The notes beneath the pieces are model-generated. The model was given only the letters and a program-made list of their open reading frames with translations. It ran no database searches and was not told the origin of the DNA. From contig CP085710.1 in the NCBI GenBank assembly GCA_023823795.1, positions 3,808,001 to 3,872,000 on the forward strand: a stretch of DNA of 64,000 nucleotides, read 5' to 3'. The position numbers and the translations under genes were made by a program. Positions 15,435 through 25,985 of the stretch are shown piece after piece (position 1 is the stretch's first letter; the number at the start of each line of letters is the position of its first letter). This DNA is from Bacillus sp. F19 (GTDB taxonomy: Bacteria; Bacillota; Bacilli; Bacillales; Bacillaceae).

Positions 15435-15517
15435 AAACAAACACCTGCACATTTTCTTAACGGTTCACTTGTGAGGTGCAAAAAGTAAGTTAGCAAGTAA
15501 ATTTTGCTATCATTCAT

Positions 15518-15548
15518 AAAAAATGGCTCGGAGTTTATCTCCAAGCCA
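15518..15548 (-). terminator. Intrinsic terminator, distal of two behind hemL
   Basis: TGGCT-C-GGAG (15524-15533) pairs with CTCC-A-AGCCA (15539-15548), loop TTTAT. Six A before it (15518-15523) give a U-run on the minus transcript. Confidence 0.7.
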
Positions 15549-15576
15549 ATGTGATTTACTATGAGAGTTTGAAATC

Positions 15577-15632
15577 AAATTAAAAATGCACACTTCATTT
15601 CATATTTGAAATGAAGTGTGCATTTTTAATTT
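15577..15632. terminator. Perfect 25-bp inverted repeat behind hemL (bidirectional terminator)
   Basis: The left arm 15577-15601 and right arm 15608-15632 are exactly complementary over 25 bases with the loop ATATTT. The outer part is A/T rich (AAATTAAAAATG) and the inner part mixed. Such length and perfection is unusual for a terminator, but its position 48 bases beyond hemL fits one, working on either strand. Confidence 0.75.
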
Positions 15633-15680
15633 ATTTCACTTCTTAGCAAACACTTTGTCTTCTTCAGAGGTTTCACTTAC

Positions 15681-16967
15681 TTACTTTAATTTAGAAAAAG
15701 CTTTCTCTGCGGCATCAATGGTTTTATTCAAATCTTCATCTGTATGGGCTGTAGATAAGAATAGACCTTCAAATTGAGAAGGCGGAAGGAAGACACCTTC
15801 ATTTGCCATTTCCTGGTAGAATTTCGAGAAAAAGTCTAAATTGGATGTTTTCGCAGTCTCAAAATTTGTTACTTTTTCATTTGTAAAGAAGAAACCGATC
15901 ATTGAGCCGGCTCTGTTGAATGTGATAGGAATATCATGCTTTTTCGCTGCAGCCTTTAAGCCTTCTTCGAGTATATCTGCTTTGCGGCCAAATTCTTTAT
16001 AAGAATCTGGTGTCAGCTGTTTTAAAGTTGCATATCCTGCAGTCATAGCAAGCGGATTTCCGGATAAGGTTCCTGCCTGATAAATTGGTCCGCTTGGAGC
16101 TATCTGCTTCATAATGTCTGCACGCCCGCCGTACGCTCCAACAGGCAATCCTCCGCCAATGACTTTTCCGAGACATGTAATATCAGGAGTTACACCGAAG
16201 TAGCCCTGTGCACAGCCATAATCAACACGGAAACCCGTCATCACTTCATCAAAAATAAGCAAAGATCCATATTGAGTTGTGATTTCTCTCAGGTTTTCCA
16301 AGAATCCTGGAAGCGGCGGCACGACTCCCATATTTCCTGCTACAGGTTCGACAATCACACCTGCAATATCGTCTCCGAATTGTTCAAATGCGTATTTGAC
16401 GCTTTCTAAATCATTGTAAGGAACCGTAATCGTGTTTTTCGCAATCCCCTCCGGCACCCCGGGACTGTCTGGCAGACCAAGTGTTGCAACACCTGACCCT
16501 GCTTTGATTAATAAAGAATCACCATGCCCGTGGTAGCAGCCTTCAAATTTAAGAATTTTGTTTCGGCCGGTAAAACCGCGTGCAAGGCGCAATGCACTCA
16601 TTGTGGCTTCTGTTCCTGAGCTTACCATGCGAATCACTTCAATTGAAGGGACGCGGTCGATTACAAGCTTTGCCAGTTCATTTTCGATTAATGTAGGAGC
16701 ACCGAAGCTTGTGCCGGATTCCGTCACCTTTTTTATCGCTTCAACCACTTCATCATTTGTATGACCTAAAATAAGCGGTCCCCATGATAAAACATAATCA
16801 ATATATTCGTTTTTATCGATATCATAAATCTTGGAGCCTTTTCCGCGTTCCATGAAGATAGGATCCATCGCAACCGATTTAAATGCGCGCACCGGGCTGT
16901 TTACACCGCCTGGCATTAATCCTTGCGCTTCTTTAAATGCCTGCTTTGATTTTTCATAATTGCGCAT
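15681..16967 (-). CDS. hemL: Glutamate-1-semialdehyde 2,1-aminomutase
   Basis: HemL is the PLP enzyme that converts glutamate-1-semialdehyde to 5-aminolevulinate, the second step of the C5 heme pathway. It has 428 residues, as is normal. The PLP-binding Lys is in [16 protein letters not shown] near residue 267. The N-terminal [10 protein letters not shown], the [16 protein letters not shown] cofactor loop and [16 protein letters not shown] are intact. It is the last gene of the heme operon, 18 bases after hemB, with two terminators downstream. GGGAG precedes the ATG by eight bases. Confidence 0.97.
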   Translation of the reverse strand: MRNYEKSKQAFKEAQGLMPGGVNSPVRAFKSVAMDPIFMERGKGSKIYDIDKNEYIDYVLSWGPLILGHTNDEVVEAIKKVTESGTSFGAPTLIENELAKLVIDRVPSIEVIRMVSSGTEATMSALRLARGFTGRNKILKFEGCYHGHGDSLLIKAGSGVATLGLPDSPGVPEGIAKNTITVPYNDLESVKYAFEQFGDDIAGVIVEPVAGNMGVVPPLPGFLENLREITTQYGSLLIFDEVMTGFRVDYGCAQGYFGVTPDITCLGKVIGGGLPVGAYGGRADIMKQIAPSGPIYQAGTLSGNPLAMTAGYATLKQLTPDSYKEFGRKADILEEGLKAAAKKHDIPITFNRAGSMIGFFFTNEKVTNFETAKTSNLDFFSKFYQEMANEGVFLPPSQFEGLFLSTAHTDEDLNKTIDAAEKAFSKLK

Positions 16968-16985
16968 AAGAATTCTCCCTTACGA

Positions 16986-17966
16986 TTAGTGTTGTTCCAT
17001 AAGCCAGCGGGCAGCATCTTTTGCGTGATACGTCAAAATCATATCAACGCCCGCGCGTTTCATGCTGATCATCATTTCCATCACGATCGCTTTTTCATCA
17101 ATCCAGCCGTTTTGTGCAGCCGCTTTGATCATGGCATATTCTCCGCTTACGTTATAAGCAACGATTGGAACATTGAAGTTGTTTTTTACATCACGGATGA
17201 TATCAAGATACGATAAAGCAGGCTTTACAATTAAGAAGTCTGCGCCTTCCAGTAAATCGGATTCCGCTTCTCTGAGAGCTTCCATGCGGTTAGCAGGATC
17301 CATTTGGTACGTTTTGCGATCGCCAAATTGCGGTGTACTGTGAGCAGCATCGCGGAATGGGCCATAAAAGGCACTTGAATACTTGATTCCATATGACATA
17401 ACCGGCACATCTTCAAAGCCTGCTTCGTCTAATCCGAGGCGGATTGCCGCAACAAAACCATCCATCATGTTAGATGGTGCGATAATGTCAGCTCCTGCTT
17501 TTGCCTGGCTTACGGCTGTACGTGCAAGCAGATCTAGTGTGGGGTCATTTAATATTTTGCCTTCTTTGACAATGCCGCAATGCCCGTGGTCAGTGAACTG
17601 ACATAAACATGTATCGGCGATGACAACCAAATCGGGGAAGTTTTCTTTAATTTGAGTAATCGCTCTCTGAACAATCCCTTGATCATGATAGGCTTGTGAA
17701 CCGACCTCGTCCTTTTCATCAGGCACACCAAACACGATAACCGATTTAATGCCCAGATCAGATACTTCCAGCATTTCTGCATTCAAATAATCAAGTGAAA
17801 TCTGTTCAACGCCCGGCATTGTTTTTACTTCATTTCTCTTCTTTTCTCCCTCTACTACAAAGATTGGATAGATGAAGTCTTCAGCATGCAAGTGAGTTTC
17901 ACGGACAATTGATCTCATGCTGCTTGTGGTGCGGAGTCTGCGGTGTCTTGTAAATTGAAGATCCAT
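16986..17966 (-). CDS. hemB: Delta-aminolevulinic acid dehydratase (porphobilinogen synthase)
   Basis: HemB condenses two 5-aminolevulinate molecules to porphobilinogen. At 326 residues it has both Schiff-base lysines, in [18 protein letters not shown] and [13 protein letters not shown]. It also has the three-cysteine zinc site ([14 protein letters not shown]), placing it among the Zn-dependent enzymes. It lies six bases after hemD and 18 before hemL. Confidence 0.97.
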   Translation of the reverse strand: MDLQFTRHRRLRTTSSMRSIVRETHLHAEDFIYPIFVVEGEKKRNEVKTMPGVEQISLDYLNAEMLEVSDLGIKSVIVFGVPDEKDEVGSQAYHDQGIVQRAITQIKENFPDLVVIADTCLCQFTDHGHCGIVKEGKILNDPTLDLLARTAVSQAKAGADIIAPSNMMDGFVAAIRLGLDEAGFEDVPVMSYGIKYSSAFYGPFRDAAHSTPQFGDRKTYQMDPANRMEALREAESDLLEGADFLIVKPALSYLDIIRDVKNNFNVPIVAYNVSGEYAMIKAAAQNGWIDEKAIVMEMMISMKRAGVDMILTYHAKDAARWLMEQH

Positions 17967-17972
17967 AGGTAT

Positions 17973-18758
17973 TCATTTCCTTTCAGATTGAATATGAGTT
18001 TTCATTCTATTTATCATGGCATCGATTGTGTATATATTACAAACAATCCCCTTAAATCCGTAATTGGACAGGGTCTGGTGCGTGATTGGTCCGATGCTTA
18101 CCAAAGTAACCCCAGATAGCAGCGAATCCAGATCCTTGTTTTTCATTACTTTCATAAAAGCATCTACGGTTGATGAGCTTGTAAATGTGATATAATCGAG
18201 CTCATTTTGCTTCAGTAAACGCTCGATTGTTTGTCCATCTTTTATATTATGTATTGTTTCATACAGCGCGGCATCTGTCACGGAGAAGCCCTTCTGAGTA
18301 AGCTTCCTGATTAATATATCACGGGCCAGATTTCCCCTGAACAGAAAAATATGCTGTGCGGTACTAGTCTTAGCTGCAATTTCCTCTGCTAATTGCTCTG
18401 CCACATATTCTTTTGGAATGATGGTGACCGGGAAGCCTCTGTCTTCTATTAATTTCTTTGTTTTTCTGCCGACTGCGGCAAAGGTGCATTCTGATAATTT
18501 GCTTATATGTATTTTATGTTCTGTCAGAAAGTCAAAAAAGTAAGCAACTCCATTTGTGCTTGTAAAAACAAGACAGTCCTTTGGTCTAATGCTGTCTATG
18601 ATCTCATGGATTTGCTTTACATTCTTTGCCTTTTCAAAACGGATAAGCGGGGCAACAATGGGAACTCCGCCTGCCTTTATAATTTTCTCGGCAAATGTGG
18701 TCGCCTGTGTATGCTCTCTCGTAATTAAAATTTTCTTCCCGGAGAGGTCAGGAGCCAT
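17973..18758 (-). CDS. hemD: Uroporphyrinogen-III synthase
   Basis: HemD closes and inverts ring D of hydroxymethylbilane to give uroporphyrinogen III. Sequence conservation in this family is low, and the call rests on size (261 residues), the two-domain pattern (ILITREHTQATTFAEKI, DCLVFTSTNGVAYFFD, YITFTSSSTVDAFMKV, LVSIGPITHQTLSNYGF) and position between hemC and hemB. The start overlaps the hemC stop by one base (TAATG), so translation is coupled. Confidence 0.93.
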   Translation of the reverse strand: MAPDLSGKKILITREHTQATTFAEKIIKAGGVPIVAPLIRFEKAKNVKQIHEIIDSIRPKDCLVFTSTNGVAYFFDFLTEHKIHISKLSECTFAAVGRKTKKLIEDRGFPVTIIPKEYVAEQLAEEIAAKTSTAQHIFLFRGNLARDILIRKLTQKGFSVTDAALYETIHNIKDGQTIERLLKQNELDYITFTSSSTVDAFMKVMKNKDLDSLLSGVTLVSIGPITHQTLSNYGFKGIVCNIYTIDAMINRMKTHIQSERK

Positions 18759-19690
18759 TATAGATCAAGCTCCTCTTTCACTCGGTCAATCAGGCCTTTT
18801 GCCCCCTGCCGGATCAGGCGGTCTGATACTTCTTTGCCGATAGCCTCTGGATCTTTTCCAACGATTCTTTCTTTATAAATCTCTTTTCCATCAGGTGAGG
18901 CAATTAACGCAGTAAGAGAGATTTCGTTATCAAAAGCAACTGTAGCATAGCCTGCAATCGGAACCTGACATCCGCCTTCCATGACGTGGAGGAATGTTCT
19001 CTCTGCCTGAACAGCGAGCTTTGTTGCTTCATCCATAAAATGAGACAAGAGTTCAAGCAGTTCGTGATCATCTTCTCTGCATTCAATTGAAAGTGCACCT
19101 TGCCCAACTGCTGGTACACAATCATTTGCATCTAAGAATTCTGTTACAACATCCTGACTCCATCCCATTCTGGCCAAACCAGCTGCAGCTAAAATGATAG
19201 CGTCATATTCTTCATGCTGAAGCTTTGCCAGACGAGTATCAATATTTCCCCGAATCCACTTAATCTCAAGATCCGGTCTCATCGCAAGCAGCTGTGCGCT
19301 TCTTCTTAAACTGCTCGTACCAACAATTGCGCCGTCAGGAAGCTCTGAAAGTTTTACATGGTTTTTTGAAATGAACGCATCTCTTGGATCCTCACGGAAA
19401 GGAATGCAGCCGATTGTCAGCCCGTCTGGTAATACAGCGGGCATATCTTTCATGCTATGTACAGCCATATCAATTTCCCCGTCAAGCATGGCTTGCTCAA
19501 TTTCTTTGACAAAAAGACCTTTTCCGCCAACCTTTGACAGCGTCACATCTAATATCTGATCGCCCTTTGTCACAATTTCACGCACTTCAAAATCAAAAGG
19601 CAGCCCTATGTTTTTTAACTGATCGATCACCCAGTTCGTTTGAGTTAAAGCCAATTTGCTGCGTCTAGAACCTACAATTATTTTGCGCAT
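18758..19690 (-). CDS. hemC: Hydroxymethylbilane synthase (porphobilinogen deaminase)
   Basis: HemC polymerises four porphobilinogens. The 310-residue product starts [18 protein letters not shown]. The catalytic Asp region ([15 protein letters not shown]) and the Cys that holds the dipyrromethane cofactor ([13 protein letters not shown]) are present. ATG 19690 follows TTGGAGGT by seven bases; a TTG at 19705 lies within that ribosome site and is rejected. It sits between hemX and hemD. Confidence 0.97.
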   Translation of the reverse strand: MRKIIVGSRRSKLALTQTNWVIDQLKNIGLPFDFEVREIVTKGDQILDVTLSKVGGKGLFVKEIEQAMLDGEIDMAVHSMKDMPAVLPDGLTIGCIPFREDPRDAFISKNHVKLSELPDGAIVGTSSLRRSAQLLAMRPDLEIKWIRGNIDTRLAKLQHEEYDAIILAAAGLARMGWSQDVVTEFLDANDCVPAVGQGALSIECREDDHELLELLSHFMDEATKLAVQAERTFLHVMEGGCQVPIAGYATVAFDNEISLTALIASPDGKEIYKERIVGKDPEAIGKEVSDRLIRQGAKGLIDRVKEELDL

Positions 19691-19732
19691 AATGAGTACC
19701 TCCAAATTTCAGCCTGATGTATGGTGCATTTA

Positions 19733-20566
19733 TTATGAATCCCATATATGAAACCGGGATAAACTTCCAAATAAAAAGAAATTAATCAATAAAATTAAAA
19801 AGGATGCTGCATTCAAGTAAGCAACCTGCTTACCCTGCCACTCTTTCACAATGCGGCTGTATAAGTAAAAACTATAAACGAGAAGCATCATAAAGGATCC
19901 AAGCACTTTTGCATCGTACCAGTGAAAATTTGGAAGTTTTAAATATGCCCAAATAACCCCTAGAATTAAACTTAATAACAGCATCGGTACTCCAATGACA
20001 TTTAATACATATGACATATGATCAAGCTTTGCCAAATCGTCGATTCTCAGTAATTGCTTGCCCCACTTCTTCTTTTTAAGCAGGTTGAATTGAATCAAGT
20101 AAAGCAGCGAAAAAACGAATGACAGCGTGAATGCGCCATATGAGAGAATCGCCATCGTAATATGAATAAACAGCAGTTCAGAGATCAACTGCCCAGAAAC
20201 TGCCGCCGATTCATACTGTGAAGGAGCAAATGTATGAATAGAGAGCATAATAAACCCTAAAACATTTGTAAAAAAGATAATAAAATCTACTCTCAAAAAA
20301 CGGTTTAATACAACTGATAGTGTAACTAGCACCCACGAATAAAAGTACAAGCCTTCAGAAATATTTAATATTGGAAATCTTCCGGATGTAAACATTTGAT
20401 AAAACAAAAAAATTGTTTGCAGCAGCCAAACAATAGAAAGCAACCCGAAGGCAATCTTGTTTGCCTTCCGGTTGTTATGAATAAAATCTATGAAAAAAAA
20501 GAGAACGCTAAACGCATATATAATAATGATTAATTCATTGATTCTTGTTAAACTCATCTCTGGCAT
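19733..20566 (-). CDS. hemX: HemX, membrane protein modulating HemA level (CcsA-like fold)
   Basis: The 277-residue protein has about eight hydrophobic helices of the cytochrome c assembly (CcsA/HemX) type. These include the conserved GLYFYSWVLVTLSVVLNRF, LLFIHITMAILSYGAFTLSFVFSLLYLIQF and NFHWYDAKVLGSF. In B. subtilis, HemX lowers the cellular amount of HemA and lies in the same operon position, between hemA and hemC. Whether it binds heme is not shown by the sequence, although His residues occur in helices. Confidence 0.92.
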   Translation of the reverse strand: MPEMSLTRINELIIIIYAFSVLFFFIDFIHNNRKANKIAFGLLSIVWLLQTIFLFYQMFTSGRFPILNISEGLYFYSWVLVTLSVVLNRFLRVDFIIFFTNVLGFIMLSIHTFAPSQYESAAVSGQLISELLFIHITMAILSYGAFTLSFVFSLLYLIQFNLLKKKKWGKQLLRIDDLAKLDHMSYVLNVIGVPMLLLSLILGVIWAYLKLPNFHWYDAKVLGSFMMLLVYSFYLYSRIVKEWQGKQVAYLNAASFLILLINFFLFGSLSRFHIWDS

Positions 20567-20584
20567 AAATCAAATTCCTCTCAC

Positions 20585-21940
20585 TTACGATTGAAGTGAA
20601 GCTTTTGCTTGATCAAATCGTGATCTTGAGCTGCTTAAAGAAATTGAGTTTTCTTGTCGTTTTTGCTCTTCTACCGCTTCTTCAATATCAAAGATTTTCA
20701 TGAAGAGATCAAGCGTGTGATCTGCATCAGGAGCTGAAGACAATTCTTTCACCTTCAAGATTGGATCACGGAGCATTTGATTGATGATGCTTTTTGTGTG
20801 CTTGTTTAAAAGTTTTAATTCACGTTCAGTCAGGTTTGGCATTTTCCGTTCAAGGCTTTGCATTGTTTCTGCCTGTATACCAAGAGCTTTTTGTCGAAGA
20901 GCGGAAATGACTGGGACAACGCCAAGAGTGCTGAGCCACTGTTTAAAGGCAACAATTTCACCTTCAACCATAATTCCTATCTCTTCAGCTGCTTTTTGTC
21001 TTTCTTGAAGATTAGCATCCACAATTCCCTGCAGGTCATCAATATCATATAAGAAGACACTTTCAAGCTCATCCAGTCCCGGATCAAGATCACGGGGCAC
21101 CGCAATGTCAACCATGAACAATGGTTTGCCTTTTCTAATCTTTTCCACTCCGGCCATCATGTCTTTTGTAACAACAAAATCTTTTGAGCCTGTTGAGCTG
21201 ATTAAAATATCTGCTTCTACTAGAGCAGATTGCAATTCGCTCATGCTTTTCGCACTGCCGCTGAATTTCATCGCCAGATTCTCCGCTTTTTCAAGTGTAC
21301 GGTTCATGACTGTCACTTTGCGCACACCGCTTCCGTGAAGATTCTGCACAGCGAGCTCTCCCATTTTGCCTGCACCGAGAATAAGAACATGCTTATTAGA
21401 TATATCACCAAAGATTTTCTTTGCAAGCTCAACTGCTGCATAGCTGACAGAAACGGCATTTGCACCGATATCTGTTTCTGAATGTGCCTTTTTGGCAAGA
21501 GTAATGGCTTGTTTAAATAGGTGCTGAAAAACCGTTCCAATTGTGTCTTCCGTTTGCCCAAGCAAGAAGCTTGACCGGACTTGTCCAAGAATCTGGGTTT
21601 CACCAAGAACCATAGAATCGAGTCCGCACGAAACGCTGAATAAATGATCGATTGCTCCATCATTTTCATACATAGTTAAAAAAGGTGAAAAAGAATCTTT
21701 GTCGATTCCAAACCACTCTGATAAAAATGCTTTAATATAATAACGGCCAGTATGAAGCTGGTCCACAACGGTATAAATTTCTGTCCGATTACAAGTCGAA
21801 ACAATGATATTCTCTAAGATGCTCTTTTTGTCTTTCAGAGCTTTCATCGCATCTCCGAGCTCATTCGGGTTAAACGTTAGTTTTTCGCGAATTTCGACAG
21901 GGGCAGTTTTATAATTTAAGCCAACAACTAAAATATGCAT
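20585..21940 (-). CDS. hemA: Glutamyl-tRNA reductase
   Basis: HemA catalyses the first step of the C5 pathway, NADPH-dependent reduction of glutamyl-tRNA to glutamate-1-semialdehyde. The 451-residue product begins [21 protein letters not shown]. The nucleophilic Cys is in [12 protein letters not shown] (about residue 50), substrate residues are in [17 protein letters not shown], and the NADPH site is [13 protein letters not shown]-terminal dimerisation helix follows. ATG 21940 is nine bases after GGGGTG; the GTG 12 bases upstream is part of that site. It is the first gene of hemAXCDBL. Confidence 0.96.
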   Translation of the reverse strand: MHILVVGLNYKTAPVEIREKLTFNPNELGDAMKALKDKKSILENIIVSTCNRTEIYTVVDQLHTGRYYIKAFLSEWFGIDKDSFSPFLTMYENDGAIDHLFSVSCGLDSMVLGETQILGQVRSSFLLGQTEDTIGTVFQHLFKQAITLAKKAHSETDIGANAVSVSYAAVELAKKIFGDISNKHVLILGAGKMGELAVQNLHGSGVRKVTVMNRTLEKAENLAMKFSGSAKSMSELQSALVEADILISSTGSKDFVVTKDMMAGVEKIRKGKPLFMVDIAVPRDLDPGLDELESVFLYDIDDLQGIVDANLQERQKAAEEIGIMVEGEIVAFKQWLSTLGVVPVISALRQKALGIQAETMQSLERKMPNLTERELKLLNKHTKSIINQMLRDPILKVKELSSAPDADHTLDLFMKIFDIEEAVEEQKRQENSISLSSSRSRFDQAKASLQS

Positions 21941-21976
21941 GATCCTATACACCCCACATACAAGAATACTATTACC

Positions 21977-21985
21977 ATTATACCA
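21977..21985 (-). promoter_or_regulatory. Extended -10 promoter of the hem operon
   Basis: The minus strand reads TGGTATAAT, an extended -10 element about 40 bases before the hemA ATG. No good -35 is seen. The following GGTAATAGT gives partial likeness to a PerR box (PerR controls hemA in B. subtilis), too weak to call. Confidence 0.5.
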
Positions 21986-22024
21986 TGACCTGCATTTTTC
22001 TCTTTTTTTAAATGTGAACAGTTC

Positions 22025-22052
22025 TTGAAAGCTTGTTCGTCTATGGTATGAT
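22025..22052 (+). promoter_or_regulatory. Sigma-A promoter of ysxD
   Basis: TTGAAA (22025-22030), a 16-base spacer ending TGG, and TATGAT (22047-22052) form a good promoter with an extended -10. It reads away from hemA, about 100 bases before ysxD. Confidence 0.6.
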
Positions 22053-22153
22053 ACTATTTAAAAGCAAAAGCTATTACATATTCGTCCACTTTGAACAATA
22101 CCAAAAAAAGTGCTTACAATCAAGGAAATCGTTCTATTTAGAGGTGAAAATCA

Positions 22154-22639
22154 ATGAAAAAATCGACAAATTTCTCTGCTCTCGCCCTGCTTGCTATCGG
22201 ATTTTACTACTCTCTGCAAACCTTTCAAATCGAGCTGTTTGAAAACCAGCAGTCCTGGCAAACATTGCTCATCCTGTTTGGGCTGGTGTTTCTGATTAGC
22301 GGTCACTTCGATCAAGATGACAGCGCCATCCTGCCCGGCATACTCTTACTGGGACTCGGGATTCATTTTCATAGCATTGAACGTTTTCCAAATTGGCCCG
22401 AGCACGCACCTGCCATTACCTTAATAATCGGACTCGGCATGCTGCTGCGGGCAGCAAAAACCAAATCAGGCTATTTTCAAGGATTCATTTTACTCCTGCT
22501 CGCCGTTTTTCTCCACTCATTTGACTCGATTATAAACGGGCTCGGCTGGGTAGAACAAGGGATGCAGGTCATCCAGAAATTTTGGCCTGTCCTGCTAATT
22601 CTTGGAGGTTTTTACTTATTATTTATTAAAAGAAAGTAA
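22154..22639 (+). CDS. ysxD: YsxD-like membrane protein
   Basis: The 161-residue protein has a short basic N-terminus and five or six hydrophobic helices in the LiaI/LiaF-like arrangement, with repeated LLILFGLVFLISGH, ILLLGLGIHFHS and LLILGGFYLLFIKRK blocks. B. subtilis carries ysxD at the same place between hemA and engB. GAGGTG lies nine bases before ATG 22154. Function is unknown; a membrane-stress role would be an analogy with LiaI-type proteins only. It is divergent from hemA, with its own promoter and terminator. Confidence 0.75.
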   Translation: MKKSTNFSALALLAIGFYYSLQTFQIELFENQQSWQTLLILFGLVFLISGHFDQDDSAILPGILLLGLGIHFHSIERFPNWPEHAPAITLIIGLGMLLRAAKTKSGYFQGFILLLLAVFLHSFDSIINGLGWVEQGMQVIQKFWPVLLILGGFYLLFIKRK

Positions 22640-22681
22640 ATTATGTAAGACCAGGAATTTAAATGATGAACTCCCAGCCGC

Positions 22682-22735
22682 AGCCCCGCGGCTGGTTTTC
22701 TTTTCCCCTATAAAAAGAACCAGCCGCGGGGCTGG
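22682..22735. terminator. Bidirectional terminator between ysxD and engB
   Basis: AGCCCCGCGGCTGGTT (22682-22697) is exactly complementary to AACCAGCCGCGGGGCT (about 22718-22733), and T/A-rich sequence extends the stem around the loop. Both convergent transcripts would stop here. Confidence 0.8.
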
Positions 22736-22742
22736 TTCCATC

Positions 22743-23336
22743 TTATTTCTTTAAATTTGTATAATGCTCAATTGCAGACCACGCTTCTACTTTACCCTGT
22801 CCAGTTTCTGAAGAGAAGCAAATCAGCGGATCATTTGGGTCCTTATCAAGTGTTTCTCTTACAACTTTCATATGCTTTTGCCATTTGCCTTTAGGAATTT
22901 TATCGGCTTTAGTGGCAACTACAATTGTCGGGATATCATGGTGCTTGAGAAACTCGTACATCATGACGTCATCTTTTGACGGTGCATGGCGAAGGTCTAC
23001 AAGTAAAACTGCCGCACAAAGCTGTCTGCGCTTTGTGAAATACGTTTCAATCATTTTCCCCCATGCATCCCGCTCCGATTTAGAAACTTTTGCATAGCCA
23101 TAGCCCGGCACATCGACAAAATGAAGCACTTCATTAATAATATAGAAATTTAAGGTTTGGGTTTTGCCTGGCTTGGATGACGTCCGCGCCAGGTTTTTCC
23201 GGTTCAGCAATTTATTGATAAACGACGATTTTCCTACGTTTGATCGTCCGGCAAGAGCAATTTCGGGCAAATCCAGATCTGGATATTGCTCGGGCTTTAC
23301 TGCACTAATGACAATCTCGGAACTTGTTACTTTCAT
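22743..23336 (-). CDS. engB: Ribosome biogenesis GTPase EngB/YsxC
   Basis: The 197-residue GTPase is required for assembly of the 50S subunit. G motifs appear in order: [15 protein letters not shown] (G1), [10 protein letters not shown] (G2 region), [10 protein letters not shown] (G3) and VATKADKI (G4). The start overlaps the lonA stop by four bases, as in B. subtilis, so the two are translationally coupled. Confidence 0.97.
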   Translation of the reverse strand: MKVTSSEIVISAVKPEQYPDLDLPEIALAGRSNVGKSSFINKLLNRKNLARTSSKPGKTQTLNFYIINEVLHFVDVPGYGYAKVSKSERDAWGKMIETYFTKRRQLCAAVLLVDLRHAPSKDDVMMYEFLKHHDIPTIVVATKADKIPKGKWQKHMKVVRETLDKDPNDPLICFSSETGQGKVEAWSAIEHYTNLKK

Positions 23337-25657
23337 TCATTCTCTCCTACTAACGCATGCTGCAGCACTTCATCCAAATGTGATACAGGCACAAATGTTA
23401 AATCATTGCGGACACTCTCAGGGATATCTTCAATATCCTTTTCGTTGTCTTTTGGCATAATGATTTTTGTTAATCCTGCCCGGTGCGCACTCAGCGTTTT
23501 TTCTTTTAATCCGCCGATTGGCAGAACTCTTCCTCTTAATGTGATTTCTCCGGTCATGCCGACTTCTTTTCTTACTGGTCTTCCTGTCAGAGCTGAAACC
23601 AGCGCTGTGGCCATGGTAATTCCTGCTGAAGGACCATCTTTTGGCACGGCGCCTTCTGGAACATGAATATGAATGTCATGTTTTTCATGGAAATTCTCAT
23701 CAATATTCAGCTCTTTTGCCCGTGAGCGAATAAAGCTGAACGCAGCCTGAGCCGATTCTTTCATGACATCGCCAAGTTTTCCGGTTAAAATCAGCTTGCC
23801 TTTTCCAGGTGATAAAGAAACTTCAATTGAGAGCGTGTCCCCGCCTACTGTGGTATAGGCTAGGCCTGTTGCAACTCCGATTTGATCTTCTAGTTCGGCC
23901 TGACCGTATCGGAACTTGTTCTTTCCTAAATAATCAGCAAGATTTTTATCTGTAATAATAATTTTCTTGCGTTCTTCTGAAACAATTTGTTTGGCAGCTT
24001 TTCGGCAGATCGCTGCAAGCTGTCTCTCAAGACTTCTGACACCTGCTTCACGGGTATGGTAACGAACAATATTTTGTAAGGCTGACTCGCGGATCTGCAG
24101 GTGTGATCTTTTCAATCCATGATCTTTAAGCTGTTTAGGCAGAAGATGATCCTTGGCAATATGGATTTTTTCAATTTCCGTGTATCCTGCAATCGTGATG
24201 ATCTCCATCCGGTCACGCAGTGGTCCAGGAATTGTTGACAAGTTATTGGCGGTCGCAATAAACATGACTTTAGATAAATCATAGGTCTCTTCAATATAAT
24301 GATCACTGAACGTATGATTTTGTTCAGGGTCAAGCACCTCGAGCAATGCAGAAGAAGGATCTCCTCTGAAATCATTGGACATTTTATCTATTTCATCCAG
24401 TAAAAAAACCGGATTAATGGTTCCTGCTTTTTTCATGCCCTGAATAATGCGTCCAGGCATTGCACCGACATATGTTCGGCGGTGACCGCGGATTTCAGAT
24501 TCATCTCTTACTCCTCCAAGCGAGATTCGGACAAAGTTCCTGTCTAAAGATTTAGCAACCGAACGTGCAAGAGATGTTTTCCCTACTCCTGGAGGTCCTG
24601 ATAAGCATAAAATCGGTCCTTTAAGAGAGTTTGTCAGTTTTTGTACAGCGAGGTATTCAAGCACACGGTCTTTTACTTTTTCAAGCCCGTAGTGATCTTC
24701 GTCCAAAATCGTTTCAGCACGTTTTAAATCAAGACGGTCAACAGTTGCATTAGACCACGGCAGTGAGATAAGCCATTCCAGATAATTGCGTACGACAGAA
24801 CTCTCAGCTGAGGTTGACGGTACTTTTTCATAGCGTTCCAGTTCTTTCAAAGCAGTAAGTTTGACATGATCCGGCATGCCGGCATTCTCAATCTTTTCGC
24901 TCAGAATATCCACTTCACCTGTTTTGCCTTCTTTATCGCCAAGTTCTTTTTGAATGGCCTTCATTTGTTCGCGGAGATAATATTCCTTCTGCGTTCGCTC
25001 CATTGACCGTTTCACGCGCTGGCCGATTTTCTTTTCAAGCTGAAGTACTTCTTTTTCATTGTGAATGATTTCAATGACACGGTTTAACCGCTCTTTGATA
25101 TCAAGAGTTTCAAGCACTTCCTGTTTTTCTTTCAATTTAAGCGGCAGGTGGGATGCGATTATGTCTGCCATTCTGCCTGGCTCATCAATATCTGTAACGG
25201 TTGAAAGGGTTTCGCCGGATATTTTCTTTGAAAGTTTTATGTATTGATCAAAGTGATCGAGCAGCGTTCTCATGAGCGCTTCATCTTCAGCGTCTTTTTC
25301 TGTGCTCTCTTCTAAGGAGTCGGCACCTACTGCAAAGTAGTCACCCTCATCTACATATTTTGTGATTTTCCCCCGCTGCATGCCTTCTACAAGGACTCGA
25401 ATTGTTCCATTAGGCAGTTTCAGCATTTGTTTAATTTTCGTTAATGTTCCTACTTGAAAGATATCGTCTTCGGTTGGTTCATCAATTGAAATATCACGTT
25501 GAGTTGTTAAAAAGATTATATGATCATCCATCATCGCTTTCTCAAGCGCCTGTACGGATTTTTCGCGTCCTACATCAAGGTGAAGTACCATTGTCGGGTA
25601 CACTAACAATCCTCTAAGAGGTAGGAGGGGGACGATTTTCTCTTCTTTTTTCGCCAA
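23333..25657 (-). CDS. lonA: ATP-dependent protease LonA
   Basis: LonA is a cytosolic AAA+ serine protease for misfolded and regulatory proteins. The N-terminal LON substrate domain (1-200) begins [23 protein letters not shown]. The AAA domain has Walker [15 protein letters not shown] and Walker [11 protein letters not shown]. The C-terminal protease domain carries the catalytic Ser in [16 protein letters not shown] and the Lys in [14 protein letters not shown]. At 774 residues it is full length. The start is TTG 25657, nine bases after GGAGGTG; an ATG nearby is out of frame. A -10-like TATAAT lies about 40 bases upstream. Confidence 0.97.
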   Translation of the reverse strand: MAKKEEKIVPLLPLRGLLVYPTMVLHLDVGREKSVQALEKAMMDDHIIFLTTQRDISIDEPTEDDIFQVGTLTKIKQMLKLPNGTIRVLVEGMQRGKITKYVDEGDYFAVGADSLEESTEKDAEDEALMRTLLDHFDQYIKLSKKISGETLSTVTDIDEPGRMADIIASHLPLKLKEKQEVLETLDIKERLNRVIEIIHNEKEVLQLEKKIGQRVKRSMERTQKEYYLREQMKAIQKELGDKEGKTGEVDILSEKIENAGMPDHVKLTALKELERYEKVPSTSAESSVVRNYLEWLISLPWSNATVDRLDLKRAETILDEDHYGLEKVKDRVLEYLAVQKLTNSLKGPILCLSGPPGVGKTSLARSVAKSLDRNFVRISLGGVRDESEIRGHRRTYVGAMPGRIIQGMKKAGTINPVFLLDEIDKMSNDFRGDPSSALLEVLDPEQNHTFSDHYIEETYDLSKVMFIATANNLSTIPGPLRDRMEIITIAGYTEIEKIHIAKDHLLPKQLKDHGLKRSHLQIRESALQNIVRYHTREAGVRSLERQLAAICRKAAKQIVSEERKKIIITDKNLADYLGKNKFRYGQAELEDQIGVATGLAYTTVGGDTLSIEVSLSPGKGKLILTGKLGDVMKESAQAAFSFIRSRAKELNIDENFHEKHDIHIHVPEGAVPKDGPSAGITMATALVSALTGRPVRKEVGMTGEITLRGRVLPIGGLKEKTLSAHRAGLTKIIMPKDNEKDIEDIPESVRNDLTFVPVSHLDEVLQHALVGENE

Positions 25658-25807
25658 CTTTCATACACCTCCATGACTATAGTATCAATCATTATAATAT
25701 AATGAGTTCATTCTTGTACAATTCTAGCTCATCGGCAAAACCGTGTACCTTATGTAGTATACCCTTTCCGCGTTCAGAAGACTAAAGAAATTACTTCCTT
25801 GTGATAA

Positions 25808-25964
25808 AAAAGCGTAATCATCCGTTTAGTGCAGGCAGACAGATAAGAATCCGGCAGAAAAGTCCGGGTTTGACTTTTTTTCCAGATTTGTTCTGGTCGA
25901 GGAGTTGGGCGATGGAGCTGGATAATAATGAGCAAAATTCTTTACTTCATATATCACTTAAAAA
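25808..25964 (+). repeat. Dispersed intergenic repeat, copy A
   Basis: The interval between lonA and lonB contains a sequence that recurs in diverged form at 61439-61572. Shared blocks are AAGCG, CGTTTAG, TTTGACTTTT, GATTTGTT(C/T)TGG(T/C)CGAGGAGTTGGGCG and the ending CTTA(T)TTAAAAAA. The order and strand are the same in both. This copy has extra bases after GCAGG. No convincing coding frame is present. It ends at the lonB terminator, as copy B ends at another terminator. Confidence 0.7.
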
Positions 25965-25985
25965 ACCCCGAGATTACCCGAGGTC
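25961..25985 (-). terminator. Intrinsic terminator overlapping the lonB stop codon
   Basis: On the minus strand CCTCGGG-TAAT-CTCGGGG forms a seven-pair stem followed by six U. The loop TAAT contains the lonB stop codon, so the hairpin lies partly in the coding region. Confidence 0.75.

Noticed and set aside
21961-21990. PerR box in the hemA promoter
   Set aside because: Only part of the TTATAATnATTATAA pattern is present, and it overlaps the -10 itself, so the likeness may be trivial.
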